Assembly: GCF_017875465.1 (NCBI RefSeq)
Contig: NZ_JAGGMQ010000001.1
Span: 2,728,001-2,792,000, forward strand
Reading direction: 5' to 3'
Length of the DNA stretch: 64,000 bases
From: Winslowiella toletana
GTDB lineage: Bacteria > Pseudomonadota > Gammaproteobacteria > Enterobacterales > Enterobacteriaceae
Of this stretch, positions 50,682 through 58,435 are shown one piece after another. The notes beneath the pieces are model-generated. The model was not told the DNA's origin. It did no database searches and saw only the letters and a program-made list of their open reading frames with translations. The position numbers and the translations under genes are program-made. The number at the start of each line of letters is the position of its first letter. Within the stretch, counting starts at the first letter, position 1.

Positions 50682-51566
50682 TTAGTTCCACACACTTTTT
50701 GAGAGTTCCGGTTTTTCAGCCATCAGCCGGTATTCTTCCGGCGTCAGGTTATTCAGGGATTCATGAGGCCGCTCGCTGTTGTATTCCGTCAGCCAGCGCT
50801 CTGTGATTTCCCGTGCTTCATTCAGCGTTCTGAACAGATAAAAATCCAGGATTTCTGTCCGGTACGTCCGGTTAAAGCGTTCGATAAAGGCATTCTGTGT
50901 CGGTTTGCCTGGCCTGATAAATTCCAGCATCACGCCATGGTCCTCAGCCCATTGTGCCAGAGCCAGTGATATCAGCTCCGGGCCGTTATCCATCCGCATC
51001 TTCAGCGGATATCCACGGTTTGCCACTATCCTGTCCAGCACCCGCACAACCCGCTGCGCCGGGATATTCAGGTCAATTTCTATGGCCAGAGCCTCACGGT
51101 TAAAATCATCCACGACGTTGAAAGTCCGAAAACGTCGCCCACATGTCAGCGCGTCGTGCATAAAATCAATCGACCAGCTCTGGTTGAGTGCTTCCGGCGT
51201 TGCCAGAGGAGCCGGATTGCGCACCGGAAGACGTTGTTTCCCCTTGCGGCGAAAATTGAGTTTCAGCAGGCAGTAAATCCGGTGAACACGCTTATGATTC
51301 CAGGCGTTACCCTGCCTGCGAAGTACCTGAAAAAGCTTCTTAAATCCGTATCGCGGATAGCGTTCTGCCAGTTCAGTCAGCGCCAGGATCACCGGTTCAT
51401 CACGCCGGGTATCGGGCTGATAAAAATACACCGTCCTGCTCAGCGATACTGTCCTGCATGCCTGGCGGATGCTCATGGAAAATTGTGCAGTCAGATAGCT
51501 GACAAGCTCCCGCTTTATCGCTGGTTTTAGAGCTTTTTTTCGATAACGTCCTTCAGCGCCCGGCAT
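50682..51566 (-). CDS. IS3-family transposase OrfB (complete copy)
   Basis: 294 residues in the -1 frame relative to OrfA, overlapping it by 40 bases. DDE core as described for the other copy, with the terminal region HESLNNLTPEEYRLMAEKPE typical of the group. The functional enzyme is expected to be the OrfAB fusion made by slippage at 51533-51540. Confidence 0.95.
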   Translation of the reverse strand: MPGAEGRYRKKALKPAIKRELVSYLTAQFSMSIRQACRTVSLSRTVYFYQPDTRRDEPVILALTELAERYPRYGFKKLFQVLRRQGNAWNHKRVHRIYCLLKLNFRRKGKQRLPVRNPAPLATPEALNQSWSIDFMHDALTCGRRFRTFNVVDDFNREALAIEIDLNIPAQRVVRVLDRIVANRGYPLKMRMDNGPELISLALAQWAEDHGVMLEFIRPGKPTQNAFIERFNRTYRTEILDFYLFRTLNEAREITERWLTEYNSERPHESLNNLTPEEYRLMAEKPELSKSVWN

Positions 51567-51814
51567 TCCAGACTCAGGTCGGCGAACATCTGCTTCAGGC
51601 GACGATTCTCGTCTTCAAGATCTTTCATCTTTTTGATATCTGAAGCCTCCATTCCGCCGTACTTTGCTTTCCAGTTGTAATAGCTGGCTTCGGATATTGC
51701 CGCTTCGCGGCAGACGTCCTTAACGGTACGTCCGGCTTCGACAGACTTCAGAACGGCAATGATCTGGTGTTCGGTGAATCGGGCTTTACGCATGGCGATC
51801 TCCTCAGAGGACAT
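51527..51814 (-). CDS. IS3-family transposase OrfA
   Basis: 95 residues with an HTH domain (FTEHQIIAVLKSVEAGRTVK; VCREAAISEASYYNWKAKYG) and a C-terminal leucine-zipper helix (KDLEDENRRLKQMFADLSLE). The slippery sequence AAAAAAAG near the 3' end (51540 to 51533 on the minus strand) should allow -1 frameshifting into orfB. A possible start at residue 8 (MRKARFTEHQ) is equally likely. Confidence 0.93.
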   Translation of the reverse strand: MSSEEIAMRKARFTEHQIIAVLKSVEAGRTVKDVCREAAISEASYYNWKAKYGGMEASDIKKMKDLEDENRRLKQMFADLSLECRALKDVIEKKL

Positions 51815-51872
51815 AATCAGTATGTCGGAAGATCTCTAAAAGTGAATGGACCGTTTTATCGGGATACTTACA

Positions 51873-51876
51873 GTAT
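51873..51876. repeat. Target duplication GTAT, right
   Basis: Direct repeat of 49619-49622, immediately outside the right IS end. Confidence 0.75.
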
Positions 51877-51925
51877 GAACATCCCCACGTTAAAAAAAAC
51901 AAATTCCTTGTATTAATAAAATCTG

Positions 51926-51955
51926 AAAACCCCAACATTTTGTTGGGGTTTTTTT
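51926..51955 (+). terminator. Strong intrinsic terminator right of the IS
   Basis: AAAACCCCAACA-TTT-TGTTGGGGTTTT: 12-bp perfect stem, three-base loop and a continuing T-run. No intact gene precedes it, so it may be what remains of the 3' end of a gene lost when the IS inserted, or may end transcripts leaving the hydrolase gene. Confidence 0.85.
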
Positions 51956-51969
51956 GCATCGGATGCATC

Positions 51970-52267
51970 ATGAAACTTAAAAAGCTGGATGGCTTATTTT
52001 ATATTGAGAATACAAAAATAGAACAGGCACTGGACTTTGATATCAAGTCTGGTAGATGGGATGATGCCAAAATTAGAGGGTTCGGAGAGTGATTTCTTAC
52101 AAAAAAGTAAAAGTGCAGGGAGGAAACTCAAGGGAAAACAGTTGCATGTGACTGATAAGTTTGAAAAGTATGTTGAGAAGTACATCAAAGCAGTCAGGAC
52201 AAATGATCAATTTGTTTTAATGAGTATTGAGTACCGATTTACTACCTTAATAAACTACCATTTTTAG
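51970..52267 (+). pseudogene. AT-rich frameshifted small gene
   Basis: ATG at 51970 opens a 40-codon frame (MKLKKLDGLFYIENTKIEQA … KIRGFGE, stop near 52090). The next frame, open from before that point, continues SDFLQKSKSAGRKLKGKQLH … VTDKFEKYVEKYIKAVRTND … INYHF to 52267. Joined by one frameshift they would give about 98 residues. Codon use is A/T-rich and unlike the neighbours. No family is recognised; it could be a relic of a mobile cargo gene. Confidence 0.4.
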
Positions 52268-52405
52268 TAAATTAATAGTATGAATAATATTACTCTATAC
52301 CCATGGAGTGAAGTATGCGAAGAGTGACTAAACGATGAACCCCCCAGATGCACCGCATCTGGGGGTATTGATACTCGCACTTAGCGCTGGTTCACGCCAC
52401 ACAAC

Positions 52406-53890
52406 CTACTCTTGCGATAACCCCTGCTGCCGTGACTGCTGACGCGGATAGAAATTACCCTCTTTCAGCGACACTTCAATCTCTTCCAGTGAGCGGCCTT
52501 TAGTTTCCGGCATCAGGAAGAAAACAAACAGGAAGCCCAGCAGATTGAGCAGCGCATAGAACCACATCGCACCACCAATCCCCAGCAGGTTAACCATCGA
52601 CAGCGCAGTGGCGGTCAGCAGCAGATTCGAACCCCACAACACCGCAGCATGCAGACTACTGGCTTTTTCACGAATGCCCAGCGGATAAACCTCCGAGCCA
52701 ATCAGCCAGCCAATCACCTGAATCCCGCCGGAGTTAAATATCATAAAGGCAAATAAGCAGGTGATAATCAGCCAGCCATGTTCTCCACCATTGGCGTTAA
52801 GCTTAAATACCGCGCCCAGCAATACCAGACTGATAATTGCCCCTGGCATCATCATCAGGGTCAGAGTGCGGCGACCTATATGGTCCACGACAAATTTACC
52901 GATCACCGTCATCACCAGATAGATGCCGGCAATGCCCAGTGAGGAGTAAAGTGCGGCGTCACGACTAAAACCGGCATTGGTCAGAAATGTTGGCGTGTAA
53001 TAAATCATCATTTCAATCCCGGAAAGCTGGGTAAAGGCAGCGATACCTAACCCAATCAGCAGTGCCGGGCGCAACCACGGCTGTTGCAGATCTTTCCAGC
53101 CTGCACTGGACTTGCGCTCAATTTTATTATGTACGCGCTGAATGGCGCGGATTTCATAACGAACCTCATGCTGGTCATCACGCACACTGTCCAGCGCATC
53201 ATGCGCCTCATCCAGACGTTTCTGGCTTACCAGCCAGCGTGGACTCTCCGGCAGCGGGATCATCCCCAGCAGCAGGATAATCGCCGGGATGGCGGCGACG
53301 GCAAACATGGTGTGCCATGACCAGACATCCTGCAAAAAGGTGCCAACCAGCGCCGCGGTTAAAATACCCACGCCAATCGAAATATTAAAGAAGGTCACCA
53401 GACGTCCGCGTTTTTCCGGCGGAGCCAGTTCGGCAATATAAACCGGCACGATCTGCGATGCGCCACCGACCGCAAAGCCGAGCACCACGCGTGACAGTCC
53501 TAACCAGATTGCGCTGGTTGAGAGGCCGGAAGCAATCACGCCAATGGCAAAAATCGCCGCGACAATCATTACCGTATAGCGGCGACCCAGCGTACTGGAT
53601 AATTTGCCGCAGGAGAGTGAGCCGATGACCGCACCAACCAGAATGGCGCTGGCTACTAATTCCTGGGCGTGGGACGTAAGGGCGAAATCGTGCGATATTT
53701 GCAACAGCGCACCCGAGATAATTCCGGTGTCATAGCCATACAGAAATCCGGCAATAGCGGAGACCAGTGTTGCTGTCAATAAAAAGGCATCAGCGCTTAA
53801 AAAGCTGGTGTTTTCACCAGACGCCGTGACGGATAACTTTTCATTGTCAGCCTGCTGCGTATGTGTTTCTTTATTATTTGATTCAGACAT
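52406..53890 (-). CDS. MFS sugar-porter family transporter
   Basis: 494 residues, twelve helices. Sugar-porter signatures are GFLYGYDTGIISGAL near 48, GRRYTV near 100, PVYIAELAPPEKRGRLVTF near 150, PESPRWLV near 215 and PETKGRSLEEIE near 465. Close in type to GalP/AraE/XylE-like H+ symporters, but the substrate is undetermined. ATG at 53890 follows AAGGA; the longer frame lacks support. It is in line with the binding-protein and deacetylase genes, though a 397-base gap separates it from them. Confidence 0.88.
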   Translation of the reverse strand: MSESNNKETHTQQADNEKLSVTASGENTSFLSADAFLLTATLVSAIAGFLYGYDTGIISGALLQISHDFALTSHAQELVASAILVGAVIGSLSCGKLSSTLGRRYTVMIVAAIFAIGVIASGLSTSAIWLGLSRVVLGFAVGGASQIVPVYIAELAPPEKRGRLVTFFNISIGVGILTAALVGTFLQDVWSWHTMFAVAAIPAIILLLGMIPLPESPRWLVSQKRLDEAHDALDSVRDDQHEVRYEIRAIQRVHNKIERKSSAGWKDLQQPWLRPALLIGLGIAAFTQLSGIEMMIYYTPTFLTNAGFSRDAALYSSLGIAGIYLVMTVIGKFVVDHIGRRTLTLMMMPGAIISLVLLGAVFKLNANGGEHGWLIITCLFAFMIFNSGGIQVIGWLIGSEVYPLGIREKASSLHAAVLWGSNLLLTATALSMVNLLGIGGAMWFYALLNLLGFLFVFFLMPETKGRSLEEIEVSLKEGNFYPRQQSRQQGLSQE

Positions 53891-54287
53891 AATTTTCCTT
53901 GCGTTAATTAAAATAACAGCGTGTAGAGTAACCAAGGAGATGCCCGATTTTTTATTTCTATCCCTGTAATATTGTTGTGCTTTAAGATATAACACGACAA
54001 TTTACGGATGTCACCCCATGAGGGCAAAACAGAGTATTATTCTCCATATCATGCTCTGAGCATAAATATCACTGCATCAATGTTTAATGCAATTTATGGT
54101 TATCATTACAGAGAATTTTAAGCAAAAATTAATGGATTTAAGTGGAATTTCAATCTGATTTTTCACGGCGGATTAGCAATAACATTATCTTATTTGACAT
54201 CCGCTGGAAGAGGCTGCTTAAGGACGTTTATGCCTGGCGGCCACGCAATAACTGGCGCGCCAGGACAGCTGGCAAACCCTGTTTAAA
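53891..54287. other. 397-base gap upstream of the sugar porter gene
   Basis: Contains the sugar porter promoter region (AT-rich, with a small ATGCTCTGAGCAT palindrome at about 54050-54062) and the 3' flank of the binding-protein gene. Short frames here do not resemble proteins. Confidence 0.45.
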
Positions 54288-55112
54288 TCAGAGCGCCGAC
54301 GCTGGTTTACTGTTGATTAATGCGGCAGGTACGGCGCTTACAGCCGGTAAATTCCATTTCTTAAGCAGCGCAGCATAGCGACCATTATCGATCATTTTTT
54401 GCAGCGCCTGCTGTAAGCTTTTTTGCAATGGCACATTATCACTGGATACGCCCATCCCCATATAACTGAAATTGATCGGCTGATCCACGGTGGTGAACAC
54501 GCCTTTTTCGATTTGCTGGATATAAGGGATAGTTAAGCTATCCTGGGCCATGGCATCGACACGGTTCTGCTTAAGCTGCATTCTGGCGTCGATATTATTC
54601 TCTGCGCCAACAACGTTCATCTTGCTTAAGCCCGCGGAAGTGCAGTGCTTATCACTCCACTCATTAAGTTGTGCAATAATATTGGTCGCGCGGCTTGCCG
54701 CAATTTTTTTGCCGCAATAATCTTTTAATGTTTTCCCCTGATCGGCCGCAGAACTCAATACCATTAACTGGGTGCCTGAGCGCAGATAATCCACAAAGGT
54801 AAGATGTTTTTGTCTTTCAGCGGTATCACTCATGGCGCTGAGAAAAAAATCAAGACGACCAGTTTGCAATGAGGGAATCAACTGCGCGAATGCCGTTTCG
54901 GAGAAGGTGATTTTTACGCCCATTTCCTGCGCCAGTTCTGCGGCAAAATCGATATCGAATCCGACTGACTTACCGGTGGCCGGATCGCGCATTTCCACCG
55001 GCGGATAGCTGGGATAACCTCCGACAATAAGATCTTTAGCGCTGGATAACCCTGGAAATATTGCCATCATACATCCGCATAATATCGCCAGATGCTTTAA
55101 AAAATAACGCAT
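54288..55112 (-). CDS. Periplasmic amino-acid-type binding protein (SBP family 3)
   Basis: 274 residues with signal peptide MRYFLKHLAILCGCMMAIFP ending …LSSA and mature start KDLIVGGYPSYPPVEMRDPA. Family landmarks are GFDIDFAAELAQEMG near 50, FLSAMSDTAERQKHLTFVDY near 88 (the amino-acid site) and the tail LLKKWNLPAVSA. It presumably binds a polar amino acid or related compound. No permease or ATPase gene is adjacent, so it is an orphan component. 85 bases downstream of the deacetylase gene on the same strand. Confidence 0.88.
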   Translation of the reverse strand: MRYFLKHLAILCGCMMAIFPGLSSAKDLIVGGYPSYPPVEMRDPATGKSVGFDIDFAAELAQEMGVKITFSETAFAQLIPSLQTGRLDFFLSAMSDTAERQKHLTFVDYLRSGTQLMVLSSAADQGKTLKDYCGKKIAASRATNIIAQLNEWSDKHCTSAGLSKMNVVGAENNIDARMQLKQNRVDAMAQDSLTIPYIQQIEKGVFTTVDQPINFSYMGMGVSSDNVPLQKSLQQALQKMIDNGRYAALLKKWNLPAVSAVPAALINSKPASAL

Positions 55113-55196
55113 AAACGCACTCCTTATAATGATATCAGATTATTAAAAACGCCCCGTAGAGTAAGCCAGGCGCTGAAGGATTTTGTCTGGTTACCG

Positions 55197-56078
55197 TTAT
55201 TGTGCTGCTTCGCTGGTTAAGAAGTGCTGGTAGATATTCTCGCCGGTGGTTATCCAGACGTCATTTTTTTCAATCGCGTATTCGAGGAACTCACGTAATA
55301 ACCGCAGGCGCATCGGGCGACCGCTAACCTGTGGATGAATAACGGTAGTCACCATCGCTCCCCAGTCACGTATCTCATCCAGCTCGTCCTGCCACATTGA
55401 TAAAACCTGCTCGCGCGGCAGAATGGTTCTTGGACTGAAGCGTGCGCAAAGTCCATGCATCCAGTCGTCATAACTGGCGGTAACGGGGAGTTCGACAATG
55501 CCCTGGCGCTGGTCCGGGAAAATATGTCGATAGGGCATAACATCATCACGCCATGAGCTGGAATATTTGATCCCGGCTTGTTGCAGCACCTGCAATAACT
55601 CATAGCAGTTCTCGCCAAAGGGAGCGCGATAGCCCGTGGGGGTTATGCCCAATTTTGCCAGGCTCTCAAATCCTTTGCTTATTTCCGCAGAGAAATAGTC
55701 TGCACCGGGATCCGGTAGCAGATGGTGATAGCCATGATGTCCTATCTCATGGCCAGCGGTAGCAATTTTTTCTACCATTGCCGGATAGACATCTGCCACC
55801 CATCCAGGAATAAAAAAAGTGGCGGTTAATTTTAAACTGTCCAGCATCTCCAGCAGCTTATTGACGCCGACCCGGTTCTCGTAACCGCCATAAGACATGG
55901 TAACCAGCCTGTCAGCATGGGCCGGGTCTTTACTGGTCCATGCGGTTTCCGCATCGACATCAAATGATAAAAACATTGCGGCATTATAATGTGCTGGCCA
56001 GCCGGTGACCGGAGAGGGGGCAGCCAGATTAGCGGGGCGCATTGGAATCTGCGCCAGTGATTGTTCATTGAATAACAT
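55197..56078 (-). CDS. Polysaccharide deacetylase family (NodB-like) hydrolase
   Basis: 293 residues, no signal peptide. The metal/catalytic motifs are FLSFDVDAETAW at 36-47 (Asp40, Asp42), HEIGHHGYHHLLPD near 108 and GYRAPFGENCYE near 145. Together with VTTVIHPQVSGRPMRLRLL near 240 this resembles the allantoinase/PuuE-like and peptidoglycan-deacetylase-like cytosolic subgroup, which acts on small amides more often than on polysaccharide. Upstream of the binding-protein gene in one probable operon. Substrate unknown. Confidence 0.86.
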   Translation of the reverse strand: MLFNEQSLAQIPMRPANLAAPSPVTGWPAHYNAAMFLSFDVDAETAWTSKDPAHADRLVTMSYGGYENRVGVNKLLEMLDSLKLTATFFIPGWVADVYPAMVEKIATAGHEIGHHGYHHLLPDPGADYFSAEISKGFESLAKLGITPTGYRAPFGENCYELLQVLQQAGIKYSSSWRDDVMPYRHIFPDQRQGIVELPVTASYDDWMHGLCARFSPRTILPREQVLSMWQDELDEIRDWGAMVTTVIHPQVSGRPMRLRLLREFLEYAIEKNDVWITTGENIYQHFLTSEAAQ

Positions 56079-56588
56079 AAAGCATGCTCCTTAATGACAG
56101 TTAAAAGAGGTTTCGCTACCGGCTTTTGTATACGTCTGCAGGTAATGCTTATCATGAGTTTTAATTATTTAAACTCATTTTCTTCACAGAAAGGATCGGT
56201 GTGGCAATCAGGAGTGTTGCGTTGTAAATGTCTGATGGCAATATTTAATATGGAAAGTAAAGTTTCCCGTTCGGGAAACAATCAACGGAATTAACGCGCT
56301 GTTATACAGGGTTAATCTGATGGGTTTTTCTGAAATGCAGAATAAAACAGTGGTATGGTTTGATAATCTGCACTGGATTAATGCGCTCAGCTATCAGGCT
56401 AAACTTATATTCACTTTAGCTATTAATGTTATTAAGCGGGGAATGAGATTCTGTTATAAGATTTGGTTCTTCTGCTGGCGTAAAATATTCTCTTTTCTTG
56501 CTGAAATGCACATTGCAGGTGCATATGCATGATTGCTTTTCAATCCTGACCTTTTGCGCACCATTATGCGGCAGCAGGTATTGTGGAA
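56079..56588. other. Gene-free stretch with an operator-like palindrome
   Basis: About 510 AT-rich bases. The outstanding item is GTTTCCCGTTCGGGAAAC at 56262-56279. A 70-codon frame at 56320-56532 has no start context or family resemblance and is not called. Confidence 0.5.
56262..56279. promoter_or_regulatory. Perfect operator-like palindrome GTTTCCCG-TT-CGGGAAAC
   Basis: Two perfect 8-base arms around TT, 184 bases upstream of the deacetylase gene start. Size and symmetry are those of a dimeric regulator site. No regulator gene is adjacent to the cluster. Confidence 0.5.
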
Positions 56589-56619
56589 CAGGTTTCCGGC
56601 TGTCATTGCCGGAAACCTG
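56589..56619. terminator. 12-bp perfect hairpin after the haloperoxidase-like gene
   Basis: CAGGTTTCCGGC-TGTCATT-GCCGGAAACCTG, 20 bases after the stop of the minus-strand hydrolase gene. No T-run on either strand, so it may protect the mRNA 3' end rather than stop transcription. Confidence 0.6.
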
Positions 56620-56639
56620 GGATAAGCGAATTAAGCAAA

Positions 56640-57461
56640 TTAATCGCGCTGCAAAAAAGCCAGCAGATCGTCATTTAACTGTTGCTGGTGCGTCACGGCA
56701 AAGCCATGCGGCGCGCCCTGATATACTTTCAGCTGCGCATCAGCGATCATCTCAGCAGCCAGTTTACCGGTGGCTTCAAACGGCACGATTTGATCGTTAC
56801 TGCCATGGATTACCAGCGTTGGCACATCAATTGTAGCCATATCGGCGCGGAAATCGGTTTCTGAAAACGCGGTAACACAGTCAATGGTGCCTTTTAATGA
56901 CGCCATCAGCGCAATATTCAGCGTCTGGCTCATTACACCCGGCGATACCTGCATTCCCTGATTAACGCCATAGAATGGGGTGGCGAAGTCGCTGATAAAC
57001 TGGGCGCGGTCGGCACGCAATCCCTGCCGGATACCCTCAAATACCTCTTTTGGCACACCAGCAGAATGGTCGTCGGTCTGAATAAATAGCGGGGTCACTG
57101 CGCCCAGCAGCACCAGGGCGTTAATACGTTCACTGCCATAGCGGGCAATATAGCGCGTGACATCACCGCCACCCATCGAGAAACCGACCAGCGTGACATC
57201 CTGCAGATCAAGATGATTAATCAGATCATGGATATCAGAAGCAAAGGTATCATAGTTGTAACCTTCCCACGGCTGATCCGAACGGCCAAAACCGCGGCGA
57301 TCAAAGGCGATGGCCCGATAGCCACGTTCAGCGAGGAAATTCATCTGGCTGTCCCACATATCCGCATCCAGCGGCCAGCCATGGCTGAACAGTACCGGCT
57401 TACCTTTGCCCCAGTCTTTATAGTAAATCTGCGTGCCGTCTTGCGTATTGAATGTGCTCAT
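56640..57461 (-). CDS. Alpha/beta hydrolase (cofactor-free haloperoxidase / arylesterase-like)
   Basis: 273 residues. SHGWPLDADMWDSQMNFLAE near 26-45 holds the oxyanion part. Ser95 is in GFSMGGGDVTRYIARYG, the nucleophile elbow typical of non-heme chloroperoxidases. The acid is in IHGSNDQIVPFEATGKL near 223 and the histidine in GAPHGFAVTH near 251. GAGGGAAAC precedes the ATG. Divergent from the isochorismatase-like gene; whether it belongs to that regulon is open. Confidence 0.9.
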   Translation of the reverse strand: MSTFNTQDGTQIYYKDWGKGKPVLFSHGWPLDADMWDSQMNFLAERGYRAIAFDRRGFGRSDQPWEGYNYDTFASDIHDLINHLDLQDVTLVGFSMGGGDVTRYIARYGSERINALVLLGAVTPLFIQTDDHSAGVPKEVFEGIRQGLRADRAQFISDFATPFYGVNQGMQVSPGVMSQTLNIALMASLKGTIDCVTAFSETDFRADMATIDVPTLVIHGSNDQIVPFEATGKLAAEMIADAQLKVYQGAPHGFAVTHQQQLNDDLLAFLQRD

Positions 57462-57626
57462 AATGTTTCCCTCAGAGAGTGTGTGTTGTGTGGCTAAACA
57501 TCACGTTACCCGCTGAGTTCAGGGAAAGATAAGGCATAATTTTTGACGAGTCGTTAAAGGTTTTTTGACAAGCTATCTGTATGACTTTAATGGATATTAC
57601 GCGCGCGCAGCCTGTCAAAAAAATCT

Positions 57627-57680
57627 TAACAAGTTAACAAATTCTTTCCGCTATCTGTGAAAGCGTTCCTCTCGTATTGT
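57627..57680 (+). promoter_or_regulatory. Shared regulatory motif upstream of the isochorismatase-like gene
   Basis: TTAACAAGTTAACAA, then TCTTTCCGCTATC (57643-57655) and CTCGTATTGT (57671-57680). The same two words, TCTTTCCG(C/T)TATC and CTCGTATTGT, occur at 61009-61021 and 61037-61046 with the same 28-base offset, in front of the ABM-membrane gene. Likely activator plus promoter elements for the LysR protein encoded between them. Confidence 0.65.
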
Positions 57681-57733
57681 GATTTCCAGCAGCACAACAC
57701 TAACCGAAAACAACATCCTGAGAGGAAATAATC

Positions 57734-58375
57734 ATGTCTAAATTCGACCTGCTTGACCCACAGAACTCCACGCTGATTTTTATCGACCATCAGCCGCAAA
57801 TGTCTTTCGGCGTAGCCAATATCGATCGCCAGCAGCTTAAAAATAACACCGTCGCCCTGGCGAAAGCGGGCAAGGTTTTTAACGTGCCGGTGATTTACAC
57901 CTCAGTGGAAACCGAGAGCTTCAGCGGCTATATCTGGCCGGAACTGCTGGCGGTGCATCCGGATGTGCAGCCGATTGAGCGCACCTCAATGAACTCATGG
58001 GAAGACGCCGCATTTGTTAAAGCAGTGGAAGCCACCGGACGTAAAAAACTGATTATCTCTGCACTGTGGACGGAAGTCTGTCTGACCTTCCCGGCACTGA
58101 TGGCGCTGAAAGAGGGCTATGAAGTGTATGTGGTGACCGATACCTCCGGCGGCACCAGCGTTGATGCGCATGAACGTTCAATTGACCGTATGGTGCAGGC
58201 TGGCGCAGTGCCGGTAACCTGGCAGCAGGTGCTGCTGGAGTACCAGCGTGACTGGGCGCGCAAAGAGACCTATGACGCGGTGATGGATCTGGTGCGTGAG
58301 CACAGCGGCGCTTACGGTATGGGTGTCGATTACGCCTACACCCTGGTGCATAAAGCCCCGGCGCGTAAAGCATAA
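57734..58375 (+). CDS. Isochorismatase-family cysteine hydrolase (YcaC-like)
   Basis: 213 residues. Catalytic features are Asp18 in TLIFIDHQPQM and Cys116 in LWTEVCLTFPALMAL, followed by the family helix YEVYVVTDTSGGTSVDAHER. Members hydrolyse amides or vinyl ethers of small molecules; the substrate is unknown here. GAGAGGAAATAATC is the ribosome site. First gene of a two-gene unit with the MFS gene 60 bases on. Confidence 0.9.
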   Translation: MSKFDLLDPQNSTLIFIDHQPQMSFGVANIDRQQLKNNTVALAKAGKVFNVPVIYTSVETESFSGYIWPELLAVHPDVQPIERTSMNSWEDAAFVKAVEATGRKKLIISALWTEVCLTFPALMALKEGYEVYVVTDTSGGTSVDAHERSIDRMVQAGAVPVTWQQVLLEYQRDWARKETYDAVMDLVREHSGAYGMGVDYAYTLVHKAPARKA

Positions 58376-58435
58376 ACTGGCTGACGGCTGACTAACGCCG
58401 GAGCCCTGGTCACAGGGTTCCGGCAGGAGAGAATA

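Larger units (their letters stand above)
50666..51872 (-). mobile_element. Complete IS3-family insertion sequence (1207 bp)
   Basis: Terminal repeats TGTAAGCATACC (left) and TGTAAGTATCCC (right, read inward). Two overlapping frames orfA and orfB with a slippery A7G tract. The YGGM-type OrfA and the 4-bp target duplication fit an IS407-like subgroup; I cannot name the element. Confidence 0.92.

Noticed and set aside
54142..54378. Short frame in the gap next to the binding-protein gene
   Set aside because: It runs into the 3' end of the conserved binding-protein gene on the other strand and has no recognisable protein features.
56320..56532. 70-codon frame in the AT-rich gap upstream of the deacetylase gene
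   Set aside because: No ribosome site; aromatic and Lys-rich translation typical of random AT-rich DNA.
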